A stretch of DNA of 64,000 nucleotides from Sneathiella litorea (lineage in GTDB: Bacteria; Pseudomonadota; Alphaproteobacteria; Sneathiellales; Sneathiellaceae): assembly GCF_009882915.1 (NCBI RefSeq), contig NZ_WTUW01000001.1, forward strand, positions 124,357-188,356, read 5' to 3'. Shown here one piece after another: positions 36,334 to 46,291 of this stretch. The translations under genes were made by a program, and so were the position numbers. The notes under the pieces were generated by a model that saw only the letters and a program-made list of their open reading frames with translations, was not told the DNA's origin and did no database searches. Position 1 is the first letter of the stretch. The number at the start of each line of letters is the position of its first letter.

Positions 36334-37671
36334 ATGGTGAAATTTACTCCCGCACTGACAGCAATCTTGCTCGGCGGTTGCCTTGTCGCTGCGACACCGT
36401 CGGCAGCAGAGCTTCCTTTATTGACCCTTAGCGACGCCCTACAAATTGCCAAAGAGAAAAATTTGCAGCTTAAAAATGCTGAACTGCAAGTTGATGTTGT
36501 TGAAGAAGAGAAGAAGGCCATTGAAGCCAAACAATTTCCGCAACTGAGCGCCCAGGTTCACGGCCTGCAAAATTTTGTCGACAATGAATATACCTTCGAG
36601 GAAGGATCTCTCGGAACAGTGAGCGGGAGTCCGGTTCCTTCCAGCAATGTCTCTATTGATACAACGAATGGCTTTACCACGCATTATTCATTGACCGCGA
36701 CACAACCGCTTGTTGGCCTGTACGAAATTGGTCTCAATATCGACCAGCTTAAAAAACAGAAGGAAATTGCCCGGCAACAGTCCCGGCAAACAGAGCAATC
36801 CGTCTCCCTACAAGTTAAACAGCTTTACTACCAAATCCTGAGCGACAGAAGCGCGATGGAGGCAACCAGTTCCTCCATCAAGTTCAATGAAGAACTTGTC
36901 AGAATATTACGGGATAATGTCGCGCAAAAAGCAGAACTTGAATATCAGCTCCTGAACGGGGAGGCACAGCTTGCCTCAGCCCGTCACCAGCTCCAAACCC
37001 AGCAAAATGATCTCATGACAAGTAAACAGCAGCTCAACACATTGCTGGGACGTGATATTGCAACTTCTTTTCGGGTGAGTCCCATCAATGCCGACCCGTC
37101 ACTTGTTTACAATGCGGATCAGGCTGAAGACCAGGCGTTGGCACAAAGACCTGAAACCCGGGAGGCGCGCCTTCAGGTTGAAGTCGCAGAAACCGAAGTT
37201 GAAATCCAGAAAAGTGGATATCTCCCGGAGGTGAATCTTGTCGCGAGCTATGGTCGCACACAAAACACGACACTTCTGCCGGATGAAAGCCTCTATGTCG
37301 GTTTCATCGCAAAGTGGGATTTCTTCACATGGGGGAGCAATGAAAGCAACGTCGCCGGCTCCCTTATTGCGCTGAAACAGGCACAAAACTCACTACGCGA
37401 TAATGAAGATCAAATCCGCGCACAAGTTAGTGCGGGCATACGCAATTTGGAAATAGCCAGATCCCTTGTGCCGGTCACCCAAATGGCGAAAAAAGCAGCT
37501 GAGGAACAACTGCGCGTGAGTTTCAATCAGTATAAGGAAAAGTCCATTTTGCTGAGTGACCTGCTGGATGCACAGGCCCAGCTAGAACAGGCAAATGATA
37601 ATTATCATCAGGCGCTGCTCGGCGTTTGGAATGCCAGCGCCGCATTAGAGCAGGCATTGGGGGAAGAATAG
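36334..37671 (+). CDS. TolC family outer-membrane efflux protein
   Basis: About 445 residues with a signal peptide (cleavage after PSA, before AELPLLTLSDALQIAKEKN). The two long coiled-coil hairpins of TolC are visible (for example LKNAELQVDVVEEEKKAIEAKQFPQLSAQ, and LSDLLDAQAQLEQANDNYHQALLGVWNASAALEQALG at the end). It forms the outer-membrane duct of the pump encoded by the next two genes, which follow immediately: the adaptor ATG begins 0 nt after its stop. The start at 36334 has GGAAA 8 nt upstream and gives the proper signal peptide. Confidence 0.93.
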   Translation: MVKFTPALTAILLGGCLVAATPSAAELPLLTLSDALQIAKEKNLQLKNAELQVDVVEEEKKAIEAKQFPQLSAQVHGLQNFVDNEYTFEEGSLGTVSGSPVPSSNVSIDTTNGFTTHYSLTATQPLVGLYEIGLNIDQLKKQKEIARQQSRQTEQSVSLQVKQLYYQILSDRSAMEATSSSIKFNEELVRILRDNVAQKAELEYQLLNGEAQLASARHQLQTQQNDLMTSKQQLNTLLGRDIATSFRVSPINADPSLVYNADQAEDQALAQRPETREARLQVEVAETEVEIQKSGYLPEVNLVASYGRTQNTTLLPDESLYVGFIAKWDFFTWGSNESNVAGSLIALKQAQNSLRDNEDQIRAQVSAGIRNLEIARSLVPVTQMAKKAAEEQLRVSFNQYKEKSILLSDLLDAQAQLEQANDNYHQALLGVWNASAALEQALGEE

Positions 37672-38802
37672 ATGTCATTGCGACTTATCGCTATATTCGG
37701 TATGGCAATGGGCCTGTCGACCCTGACGGCTTGCGATTCAGAGGAAACCCCGGAAACAGCGCCATTACAGCCTGTCCGTGCTGAAATACTATCTAAAGAT
37801 ACCAGCAGTGCGGATGTCCGTTACAGCGCCAATATCGAGGCAAACACACAAGTCAATGTCACCTTCAAGGTCACGGGTTATGTTACGGATCTGATGCAGG
37901 TCAAGGATGGCGACGGTAAGGAACGTGCAATTCAGGCAGGCGATGCCGTGAAGAAAGGCGATATCCTGGCAACCGTGGATTCCAAGGATATTCGCGACAA
38001 CCTCTCTCAGGCCGACAGTCAGGTGGCAGCCGCACAGGCCAACCTGAACAAGGGCAAACAAGATTATGATCGGGCGACAACGCTATTCAAATCCGGCAGC
38101 ATGACGGCCCCGGATTATGACAGCGCAAAACAGGAATATGAAAACGCTGTCGCGCAAATGGAAAACGCCAAGGCTGCGCAGAAAATTGCCCGTAACAACG
38201 TAAATGATTTCGACCTGACCGCGCCATTGGATGGTGTTGTTCTGCAGCGCAATCTGGATGTTGGATCTCTCGCGAACCCGCAAACTGTTGCCTTCGTGAT
38301 CGCTGATACCACAATGGTAAAAGCAGTTTTTGGTGTTCCAGATAACACCGTCCAGTCGCTCAAAATCGGTGATACACAGAACCTCGTGACTCAGGCCTAT
38401 CCAGATAAAGTCTTTACTGGAAAGATTTCTGAAATCGCCCCCTCCGCCGATACAAATAGCCGGGTATTCGACGTCAAGGTTGACATCGACAACAAAGAAA
38501 ACCTCCTGAAGGTCGGCATGATTGCTTCCCTCAATTTGCCGAAGGGAGGGGAACATACCCAACAAAGGCCATTAGTTCCACTCTCTGCAGTGGTTCGCTC
38601 CGTGTCTGACCCCAAAGGATATGCAGTTTTCATTTTGCAATCAGACGCCGATAAAACGATTGCAAAGTTGACGGATGTTGAGCTTGGCAATGTACGTGGC
38701 AACAAGATTACAGTGCTGGGCGGGCTTGATACAAAGGCGCAAGTTGTTGTTAATGGCGCCTCCTTCCTCAGGGACGGGCAGCAAGTGGCTGTCATTCCGT
38801 GA
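37672..38802 (+). CDS. RND efflux periplasmic adaptor lipoprotein (HlyD/MFP family)
   Basis: 376 residues: lipoprotein signal with lipobox LTAC at residues 18-21, a lipoyl/hairpin region (AQANLNKGKQDYDRATTLFKSGSMTAPDYDSAKQEYENAVAQMENA), a second lipoyl half (NDFDLTAPLDGVVLQRNLDVGS) and a beta-barrel/membrane-proximal end. It links the inner-membrane pump to TolC. Second gene of the operon, flanked by the outer-membrane and pump genes with nearly no gap. Confidence 0.92.
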   Translation: MSLRLIAIFGMAMGLSTLTACDSEETPETAPLQPVRAEILSKDTSSADVRYSANIEANTQVNVTFKVTGYVTDLMQVKDGDGKERAIQAGDAVKKGDILATVDSKDIRDNLSQADSQVAAAQANLNKGKQDYDRATTLFKSGSMTAPDYDSAKQEYENAVAQMENAKAAQKIARNNVNDFDLTAPLDGVVLQRNLDVGSLANPQTVAFVIADTTMVKAVFGVPDNTVQSLKIGDTQNLVTQAYPDKVFTGKISEIAPSADTNSRVFDVKVDIDNKENLLKVGMIASLNLPKGGEHTQQRPLVPLSAVVRSVSDPKGYAVFILQSDADKTIAKLTDVELGNVRGNKITVLGGLDTKAQVVVNGASFLRDGQQVAVIP

Positions 38803-38836
38803 TGATAGCCAATAATGGAACGGGGGAGCTCTTCTG

Positions 38837-41800
38837 GTGAAGGATATTACGGAAACCCATAATACTGCGCGTTATTTTACCGAAAACCGGCATATTTCAT
38901 GGGTATTACTGCTCGCCGTATTTATGTGGGGAGTTTACGGCTATCTCTCCATGCCGAAGGCGAAGGATCCGGCCATCGGTGTTCGTGTTGCCTCCGTTAT
39001 CACAAGTTGGCCGGGCGCCGATGCCACGAAAATTGAACAGCTGGTCACCCGCCCGATCGAACAGCAGATCGCCCTCAGCTCAACGTTGCATCCTGTCAGC
39101 TCAACCAAATTCGCTGTTAAATCCCTGACGCTACCCAACCTTTCCATTGTCCAGATCCAGTTGGAAGAAACGCTCGAGGATACAAAGGCGGCATTTAACG
39201 AAATCGACCTCAACCTGAAAGCTCTGAGCCTGCCGGAGGGTGCCGGGCCGATACAATTCAATGATGGTTTTGGTGATACGGCCGCAATCCTATTGACTGT
39301 TGCGAGCCCAACAGAAAATGCAGTGGAAATCTCCCTCCGCGCAAGGGATATTGAGACAGCAATCAAGAACGCCCGAGAGAAAGAAATCACAGAAACGAGT
39401 ACCCGCCGCTCCCTGATCGTTGTAATGCCGCGTGACATTACGCTTACGGCACCCAGCCGAAATATGGATTTGTTCAAGGAGTATCTTGTCAAAAGCCGCA
39501 AGTCCTCGGATATTATTTCCTTAAAAGGTGCCGGTTTTATAGGCCTTGATCTCTCGACAAATCTCTCCGATGAGGATCTAAAGGCAGAACTCAGTGGTTT
39601 TCTTCAAGAAAAGCTCGGCCAAGTCACTTTTCATGAGGATGCCTGGCCCGCAATTGTCATTGATGATCCGGTAAAAACAAACGATATCCTTCTGGCGTCT
39701 CCCGGCGGCAAATACAGCTATCGGGAACTCGATGACTTTACCAACCTGATCGTTCGTAATTTGCAGACTATCCCGCTGGTCACCGTTGTAAACACTTCAG
39801 GCACCGTGGATGAACGGATCTATCTAGAGTATTCACAAGACCTTCTCGCGTCCTATGGACTAACGCCAAGCGATGTTTCTGGCGCGATCAGCGCGCGCAA
39901 CAGTGATATTTCGGGCGGAGAGTTTTATGCCAGCGGTTCGAGTGTATTAGTCGAACCGGTTGGCAAATATACAAGCCCCGATCAAATTGGTGGCACTGCC
40001 TTTACAAAATCCCCCTCCGGCGCTCCCGTGTATTTACGGGATATCGGAGAGGTGGTCCCCGGCTATCAGTCTCCGCCGGAATTTCTCAATTACTACAACT
40101 GGCGAGATCAGGAAGGGAACTGGAAACACGGCAAGGCCATCTCTCTGGCCATCCAGATGCGCGATGGCGGCCAGATTGGCAAGTTTGGCGAAGCCGTAGA
40201 GGCTGTCCTGAAGGAGGTTCGTCCGCATCTCCCCGATGACCTCGTTATAGAGCGCATTTCAAACCAGCCGTCACAAGTTGCAGAAAATATAGACCTGTTT
40301 ATGACGGCGTTGATCGAGGCCATCATTTTGGTTGTGGCCATTTCCTTTCTTGGTTTTTGGGAATGGCGTTCAGCCCTGCTAATGATGATGTCAATCCCGA
40401 TTACATTGGCAATGACATTTGGGATCATCGATATGCTGGGTATTGAGTTGCAGCAAGTATCTATCGCAACATTGATTATCGCGCTTGGCCTTCTTGTCGA
40501 TGACCCGGTCGTGGCAGGCGACGCAATTAAGCGCGGTCTTGCCAGCGGCCAGCCCAGAACCCTGGCGGCCTGGCTGGGGCCGACCAAGCTTGCGCATGCT
40601 ATTATGTTCGCGACCATCACAAATGTCGTTGCCTACCTGCCGTTTCTTCTGCTCTCAGGCAATACCGGAGAATTCCTCTACAGTTTGCCCATAGTGATGA
40701 CGACCGCACTTGTTTGTTCACGGCTTGTCTCGATGAGCTTTCTTCCCTTTCTTGGCTACTACCTCCTGAGGCCTCGCCATAAGCCGGAGCCCACGATAGA
40801 GGAGCGACGGGAGCGTGGTTTCACTGGGCTATATTTTCGAGTAGGCAGTTTCCTGATCAATCACCGCAAGAAAGCATTGGTTGCGTCCTTTGCCTTTCTT
40901 GCCCTGATCATCCCGCTTAGTAAGACTTTGAAAACGTCTTTCTTTCCGGATGATGTCCAGTATCTGTTTTATGCCGATGTTACGCTTCGCAACAATGCAA
41001 CCATCCATGAAACCCAGAAAGTAGTGGATGATGCAGTGCGGGTCATTAAGGAGGTTGCAACACAATTTGGCGCCAGTCTCGAGCCAGAAGCAGGGGGCGA
41101 TCCTCTGCAATCTATTGCAAGCTTTATCGGGGGCGGTGCACCGCGCTTCTGGTTCTCGGTTACGCCACAACTGCACCAGCGCAATTATGCCCAGCTCGTG
41201 ATGCGCGTGAATGACAAGAATCTGACGGCTGAGCTTATTCCACATTTGCAGGAGGCTTTGAGTTCCAGAATTCCGGCAGCGATAATCGACGTGCGTCAAT
41301 TGCAAACAAACCCCGTTCCGTATCCGTTGGAAATCAGGCTTTCCGCGAAATCAGCCGTCCAGTCACAAGGCCCGGAGTCCGAGGCTGAAATTGCGACTCT
41401 TCGTAAACTTGCGGGCGAAGTTGTTGAAATTCTCGCTAACGCACCGAACGCATCGCGGCCACGTGAGGATTGGGGTGCTGAATCCCTGCGCCTTCGTATC
41501 GAAATTGACCCTGATCGAGCATTTCTGGCCGGGGTGACCAATCAGAATATTGCGGCATCCTCCTCCGCTGGGCTGAACGGGAACCAAGTCACGACATTGC
41601 AGCACGGAGATAAAAATATTCCCGTTGTCTCAATTTTGAAACCTTCAGAGCGGGCGCAGCTTTCCGATCTTGAAAACCTCTATGTATTTGCCACAACAAA
41701 TAATAACAAAGTTCCGCTCGGTCAGATCGCAACGGTCGAGTATAAGTTACACACGGAACGGATCCGCCGCGAAGAACATTTCCGCACCGTCAATGTGCGC

Positions 41801-42460
41801 GCCTTTCCCTTGGCGGGGGTTCTTCCATCGGAAGTAATGTCCGTCATCAATGATGACCTCGTCGCCTTCGAGAAGCAGCTCCCTCCAGGTATTGCAATGG
41901 AGATCACAGGTGAGCAGGCCAATGCGAAACAGGGCTTTCAACAGTTATCAACGGTTATGGCGATATCTATTAGCCTGATCTTCATCGCCCTCGTTTTCCA
42001 GTTCAAGAATGCGGTCAAGCCACTGGTTGTGCTGGCAGCCGTTCCCTATGGTATAATTGGGGCGCTCATCGCACTTGCAGTAACCAACAGCCCATTTGGA
42101 TTTATGGCATTTCTCGGCATCGTCGCCCTAGTAGGTGTAATCGTCAGCCATATCATAGTGCTTTTTGACTTTATCGAGGAAATGCATGAAAAGGGCGAAC
42201 CGTTACGCGAAGCTCTGCTCGACGCGGGAATCGTTCGTCTCCGTCCTGTCTTGATTACTGTTGGCGCTACCGTTTTTGGACTAGGCCCGCTTGCACTCCA
42301 TGGTGGCCCTCTTTGGCAGCCGCTCTGTTACGCCCAGATCGGCGGCTTAACCATTGCGACATTCACAACTTTGCTCCTGGTCCCGGTAATTTATTCCATA
42401 TTCGTTCTTGACCTGAAAGTGATCAAATGGGAAGAGCGTTCCTCCGAGGCAATGGCATAA
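38837..42460 (+). CDS. RND efflux pump with an extra periplasmic insertion
   Basis: 1207 residues, against about 1030-1050 for typical RND pumps. N-terminal helix and porter start are normal (PKAKDPAIGVRVASVITSWPGADATKIEQLVTRPIEQQ). Residues about 159-290, between ILLTVASP and YSYRELDDFTNLIVRNLQ, are an extra 130-residue block that the porter domain of AcrB lacks. The proton-relay aspartates are present in helix 4 (LGLLVDDPVV). Helix 10 reads GVIVSHIIVLFDF, without the AcrB lysine. The start is a GTG at 38837 with GGGGGAG upstream. It forms a full tripartite system with the two preceding genes; the substrate is unknown. Confidence 0.93.
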   Translation: MKDITETHNTARYFTENRHISWVLLLAVFMWGVYGYLSMPKAKDPAIGVRVASVITSWPGADATKIEQLVTRPIEQQIALSSTLHPVSSTKFAVKSLTLPNLSIVQIQLEETLEDTKAAFNEIDLNLKALSLPEGAGPIQFNDGFGDTAAILLTVASPTENAVEISLRARDIETAIKNAREKEITETSTRRSLIVVMPRDITLTAPSRNMDLFKEYLVKSRKSSDIISLKGAGFIGLDLSTNLSDEDLKAELSGFLQEKLGQVTFHEDAWPAIVIDDPVKTNDILLASPGGKYSYRELDDFTNLIVRNLQTIPLVTVVNTSGTVDERIYLEYSQDLLASYGLTPSDVSGAISARNSDISGGEFYASGSSVLVEPVGKYTSPDQIGGTAFTKSPSGAPVYLRDIGEVVPGYQSPPEFLNYYNWRDQEGNWKHGKAISLAIQMRDGGQIGKFGEAVEAVLKEVRPHLPDDLVIERISNQPSQVAENIDLFMTALIEAIILVVAISFLGFWEWRSALLMMMSIPITLAMTFGIIDMLGIELQQVSIATLIIALGLLVDDPVVAGDAIKRGLASGQPRTLAAWLGPTKLAHAIMFATITNVVAYLPFLLLSGNTGEFLYSLPIVMTTALVCSRLVSMSFLPFLGYYLLRPRHKPEPTIEERRERGFTGLYFRVGSFLINHRKKALVASFAFLALIIPLSKTLKTSFFPDDVQYLFYADVTLRNNATIHETQKVVDDAVRVIKEVATQFGASLEPEAGGDPLQSIASFIGGGAPRFWFSVTPQLHQRNYAQLVMRVNDKNLTAELIPHLQEALSSRIPAAIIDVRQLQTNPVPYPLEIRLSAKSAVQSQGPESEAEIATLRKLAGEVVEILANAPNASRPREDWGAESLRLRIEIDPDRAFLAGVTNQNIAASSSAGLNGNQVTTLQHGDKNIPVVSILKPSERAQLSDLENLYVFATTNNNKVPLGQIATVEYKLHTERIRREEHFRTVNVRAFPLAGVLPSEVMSVINDDLVAFEKQLPPGIAMEITGEQANAKQGFQQLSTVMAISISLIFIALVFQFKNAVKPLVVLAAVPYGIIGALIALAVTNSPFGFMAFLGIVALVGVIVSHIIVLFDFIEEMHEKGEPLREALLDAGIVRLRPVLITVGATVFGLGPLALHGGPLWQPLCYAQIGGLTIATFTTLLLVPVIYSIFVLDLKVIKWEERSSEAMA

Positions 42461-42490
42461 AGCAAATGCATGACAAATTAGCTCTTTTCA

Positions 42491-42500
42491 GACTATAGTC
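42491..42500. repeat. 10-bp perfect palindrome before the TRAP binding-protein gene
   Basis: GACTATAGTC, 75 nt before the TTG start and 30 nt past the RND stop. Flanking TTTTC and GAAAA are also roughly symmetric. A self-complementary 10-mer is a weak signal by itself; it may be an operator. Confidence 0.25.
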
Positions 42501-42574
42501 CGCGGAAAAATGTGGTGACCATATTCACTGCTCCCCAAAAAAAACGTTCACGAATAAATAAGGGATAAATTAAG

Positions 42575-43564
42575 TTGAAGAAAATTTTCGGCGTCGCCAT
42601 TTGGCTATTTTTGATGACGTCGCTAACCAATATACCGCAGGCTTCAGAAATCATGCGCTGCAGCCATCAACTCCCGCCGAACGACCATATTGCTAAAGTC
42701 ATCGATCAATGGGCTGCAGAGATTGAGACACTTTCGGAAAACGATATCGATGTGCAAATTAATAGCGCAAACAGTCTGGTAAAAGCGCCCAGAAATGCGG
42801 AAGCTGTTCGTGCAGGTGAGCTGGAATGTGCTTTCTCCAACAATATTCAGTGGACGGAAAGTCTTCCGCTGATGGATATCACACTCGAACCATTTGCATT
42901 TCGCAATGTCGAGATTCATAAAAAATGGAGTGGTTCACCCGCCGCATCCGTGCTGGAGCGAAGAATAGCAGAAACGGGCTTAACCAACGTAACCTGGCTG
43001 TTCACGACATGGCGGACGACCATCACATCGAAGGATCGGCATTTGGTCAAGCCATCCGATTTTAAGGGCATCAGGATACAGGGTTTGGGTCCTATTTTTA
43101 ACACAGCTCTTGAGGCCTTGGGCTCGAAACCCGTCGATATGCCCGATAGGCTCGCGTATAAAGCCTTGGAAAAAGGTGAATTAGATGCGGGCCTCACAAA
43201 TGTTTCTTCCGCTTTATCCGAACGCTATTATGAAGTGCAGGACCACGTAACCATTCTGCCTCTTTTTACTGTTTTTTATAACGGTTATGTAAACACCGAG
43301 TGGTACAATGCATTACCAGAGAAGAGCCGTCAGGCTATTATAGACGCCAGCGCAAAAGCTGAAATCTGGGCAATTGAAGCAAGCGAGATTTCAGCGGCCG
43401 CGGCACCTGGCCTGCTGAAAGGTGAGGACATGCAAATCCATATTGCCACAATGCCGGAAATTGAAGTGCTGAAAGATATTATGCTGCCAGCATTTAAGAA
43501 TAAGTATCTTGCCACTACAGGACGTAACGGAGTTGATTTAATAACGTTGGTCGATCAAATGTAA
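42575..43564 (+). CDS. Orphan TRAP transporter substrate-binding protein (DctP-like)
   Basis: 329 residues: signal peptide (cleavage near PQASE) and a DctP fold (NAEAVRAGELECAFSNN, PLMDITLEPFAFRNVEIHKKW, PSDFKGIRIQGLGPIFNTALEALGSKPVDM). The two membrane subunits (DctQ, DctM) are absent from the window. At the position of the conserved ligand-binding arginine (usually LKGLKIRV) there is a glutamine, Q169, which suggests a ligand other than a simple carboxylate. The start is a TTG with GGGA 9 nt upstream. Confidence 0.87.
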   Translation: MKKIFGVAIWLFLMTSLTNIPQASEIMRCSHQLPPNDHIAKVIDQWAAEIETLSENDIDVQINSANSLVKAPRNAEAVRAGELECAFSNNIQWTESLPLMDITLEPFAFRNVEIHKKWSGSPAASVLERRIAETGLTNVTWLFTTWRTTITSKDRHLVKPSDFKGIRIQGLGPIFNTALEALGSKPVDMPDRLAYKALEKGELDAGLTNVSSALSERYYEVQDHVTILPLFTVFYNGYVNTEWYNALPEKSRQAIIDASAKAEIWAIEASEISAAAAPGLLKGEDMQIHIATMPEIEVLKDIMLPAFKNKYLATTGRNGVDLITLVDQM

Positions 43565-43693
43565 AACGCGGCTAAAAAGAAACCTTTTAAAGAAAAATAT
43601 AGTACATTTTGAGAAATCCTTAACGAACTGCGGAGTAGTTTGCCTTATTATTACATGTCGGCAAGTTAGAGAAAGTAACTGGGGAGATACGCG

Positions 43694-45319
43694 ATGGATG
43701 AAGATATTTGGTCGCGCCTGGCCGAATATTACGAGAGGATAAAAGATACTCCGCTCGTCGAGCGCTTCGCCCGGGATCCCGAACGGTTCCAAAATTTTTC
43801 AATCACCCTCGATGATATGCTGCTCGATTTTTCGAAAACGAGTTTGGATGAAACAGCATGTTCCCTGTTGCTTGAGCTTGCCTGTGCGACAGATCTTGAA
43901 AACAAGCGCGACGCGATGTTCAACGGCGAGCCTGTTAATCGAACAGAAAACCGCGCGGCTCTCCATACTGCACTTCGCAACAGGAGTAACGAGCCGGTTT
44001 TCGTCGAAAACAAGGATGTTATGCCGGAGGTCAACGCGACGCTGGCCAGTATGGCTGCGTTTGCAGAAGGCGTTCGATCAGGGATAACGTCAGCCCATGA
44101 TGGTGCTGCATTTACAGATGTTGTCAATATTGGCATTGGCGGATCCGATCTTGGGCCCGCCATGGCGACGCCCGCCCTCGCACCCTATCATGACGGACCC
44201 CGCCTGCATTTTGTTTCCAACGCCGATGGCGCTGAAATCTCTGATCTACTAAAGCAGCTCGATCCAGGACGGACGCTATTTATCATCTCCTCGAAATCAT
44301 TCACGACAATCGAGACGATGACCAATGCCGCGACTGCAAAAAAATGGATGACGGCAGGAATTGGGGAAAAGGCCACAGAACATTTTGCGGCGGTTTCAAC
44401 AGCACTTGATAAAACCACAGAATTCGGAATTGCGCCGGATATGGTGTTTAGTTTTGGAGACTGGGTTGGCGGGCGCTACTCCGTCTGGGGGCCTATTGGT
44501 CTTTCTTTAATGATTGCAATTGGCCAGGAACGGTTTGCCGAATTTCTCCAAGGCGGACACGATATGGATCAGCATTTCCGATCGGCACCGCTGCATAAGA
44601 ATATACCTGTGATGCTGGGCCTGGTCGGCATCTGGCACAATAATATCTGCGGCTATGAAAGTCGCGCCGTACTCCCTTACGATCAGAGGCTAGCCCGCCT
44701 GCCCGCGTATTTGCAGCAACTCGATATGGAAAGTAATGGCAAAAGTGTCACCCTTACAGGTGACGTTATTACCCGGAAGAGTGGACCTGTTGTCTGGGGA
44801 GAGGCCGGCACAAACGGACAACATGCCTTTTATCAACTTATCCATCAAGGCAGCCAGATCATCCCATGTGAGTTTCTCGTGGCGGCGCAATCTCATGAAG
44901 AGAACCTGCCGCAACATCATCGGCTTTTACTGGCCAATTGCCTGGCCCAGTCAGAAGCATTGATGCGCGGGCGTAACCGTGATGAAGCGACCGAAAGACT
45001 TAGGGCACAAGGCGCAGCGCAGGAAGATCTCGATCTTGCAATCCATCAGGTGTTTCCGGGAAATCGCCCTTCCACCACCTTGATTTATCGTAAGCTGACA
45101 CCGCGCACATTGGGGCGTATCATTGCCCTATACGAACATCGGGTTTTTGTGGAAGGCGCTATATGGGGCGTTAATAGTTTCGATCAATGGGGCGTAGAAC
45201 TCGGCAAGGAACTCGCAGCCACATTACTGCCCCTGATCGGCAAAAATGCCGGTTATGAAGATAAAGACGGCTCGACACAGGGTCTACTCCAAACCATTTC
45301 CCAGCTTCGCGGTGACTAA
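43694..45319 (+). CDS. pgi: Glucose-6-phosphate isomerase
   Basis: 541 residues of the bacterial PGI fold interconverting glucose 6-phosphate and fructose 6-phosphate. Signatures: [18 protein letters not shown], the [13 protein letters not shown] loop binding the phosphate, [16 protein letters not shown] and [25 protein letters not shown]. The ATG follows GGGGAGA. The last 36 bp overlap the 3' end of the convergent dppF-like gene, which reads in from the other strand. Confidence 0.97.
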   Translation: MDEDIWSRLAEYYERIKDTPLVERFARDPERFQNFSITLDDMLLDFSKTSLDETACSLLLELACATDLENKRDAMFNGEPVNRTENRAALHTALRNRSNEPVFVENKDVMPEVNATLASMAAFAEGVRSGITSAHDGAAFTDVVNIGIGGSDLGPAMATPALAPYHDGPRLHFVSNADGAEISDLLKQLDPGRTLFIISSKSFTTIETMTNAATAKKWMTAGIGEKATEHFAAVSTALDKTTEFGIAPDMVFSFGDWVGGRYSVWGPIGLSLMIAIGQERFAEFLQGGHDMDQHFRSAPLHKNIPVMLGLVGIWHNNICGYESRAVLPYDQRLARLPAYLQQLDMESNGKSVTLTGDVITRKSGPVVWGEAGTNGQHAFYQLIHQGSQIIPCEFLVAAQSHEENLPQHHRLLLANCLAQSEALMRGRNRDEATERLRAQGAAQEDLDLAIHQVFPGNRPSTTLIYRKLTPRTLGRIIALYEHRVFVEGAIWGVNSFDQWGVELGKELAATLLPLIGKNAGYEDKDGSTQGLLQTISQLRGD

Positions 45320-46291
45320 CCCTTTATCCAGTAGATGGCATGATGCCATATGCCCGTTTCCCCGATCCTTCAATTCAGGTACGACGCGATAGCATTTTTC
45401 AAACGCAACCGGACAACGGTCCGCAAACCTACATCCCATTGGCAGATTTATCGGACTAGGCGGATCTCCCGCCAGCGGCACCTTCTTTTCATTACCGACC
45501 TGCGGCCGCACCTTCGGCACCGCGGCTAGAAGAGCTTTGGTATAAGGATGCTGAGGATTAGAGAAAAGTGCGATGCGGTCCGCCTGCTCAACTACCTGAC
45601 CGAGATACATGACCGCGACGTGATCGCAAAGGTACTGAACGACACCAGGATCACGGCTGAAGAATAAATAAGTCAGACCCAGATCTTCCTGCAATTTCCG
45701 CATCAGGTTAAGGATTTGAGCCCGCACCGATATATCGATCGCGGAAACGGGTTCATCGCAGACAATCAGCGCTGGCTTAGTTGCAAGTGCCCGGGCTAGA
45801 CAGACTTGTTGCTTCTGTCCGCCAGAAATTTGGTGAGGGAAAAGCAGTGTTAGTTCCGGCTGGAGACCAACCTGGACGAACAGGTCAAGAACCATTTGGT
45901 CTCGGTCTGTTTCCAAACCAATATCCATGAGATCAAGAGGTTCGCGGACAATATCGCCAATCCGTCGATGCGGATTAAGAGAGGAATAGGGGTCCTGAAA
46001 TATTATTTGAACTTTATGCCGGGCTTCGCGAAGCTCATTCTTTCGGAGGGCGCTGAACTCTGCGTCGTCAATCCTTACTGTTCCATCCGTAAGGGGGACC
46101 AGCCGCAAAACGGCAAGCGCTGTTGTGGTTTTTCCGGCCCCACTCTCCCCCAGGATACCAAAGGCTTTTCCCTTTGGAACTGTAAAGCTAACGCCATCAA
46201 CAGCATGAACAATCTGCGCTTTACGAAACAGCTTTTTACCGCCGAAATGGACCTTTAGGTCCTGGACTTCCAGAAGAGTGTTTTCACTCAT
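45284..46291 (-). CDS. Dipeptide/oligopeptide ABC ATPase, DppF-like, switch His replaced by Arg
   Basis: 335 residues. Walker [14 protein letters not shown]-loop [17 protein letters not shown], signature [15 protein letters not shown] and Walker [14 protein letters not shown] are intact, and the C-terminal oligopeptide domain with [15 protein letters not shown] is present. But the switch segment that should read SHDLxVV reads SRDPGVV: Arg213 stands where the catalytic histidine belongs (codon CGT at 45653-45655, one base from CAT). Starts with an ATGA overlap on the DppD-like gene. Fourth gene of the operon. ATP hydrolysis may be impaired. Confidence 0.92.
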   Translation of the reverse strand: MSENTLLEVQDLKVHFGGKKLFRKAQIVHAVDGVSFTVPKGKAFGILGESGAGKTTTALAVLRLVPLTDGTVRIDDAEFSALRKNELREARHKVQIIFQDPYSSLNPHRRIGDIVREPLDLMDIGLETDRDQMVLDLFVQVGLQPELTLLFPHQISGGQKQQVCLARALATKPALIVCDEPVSAIDISVRAQILNLMRKLQEDLGLTYLFFSRDPGVVQYLCDHVAVMYLGQVVEQADRIALFSNPQHPYTKALLAAVPKVRPQVGNEKKVPLAGDPPSPINLPMGCRFADRCPVAFEKCYRVVPELKDRGNGHMASCHLLDKGLVTAKLGNGLE

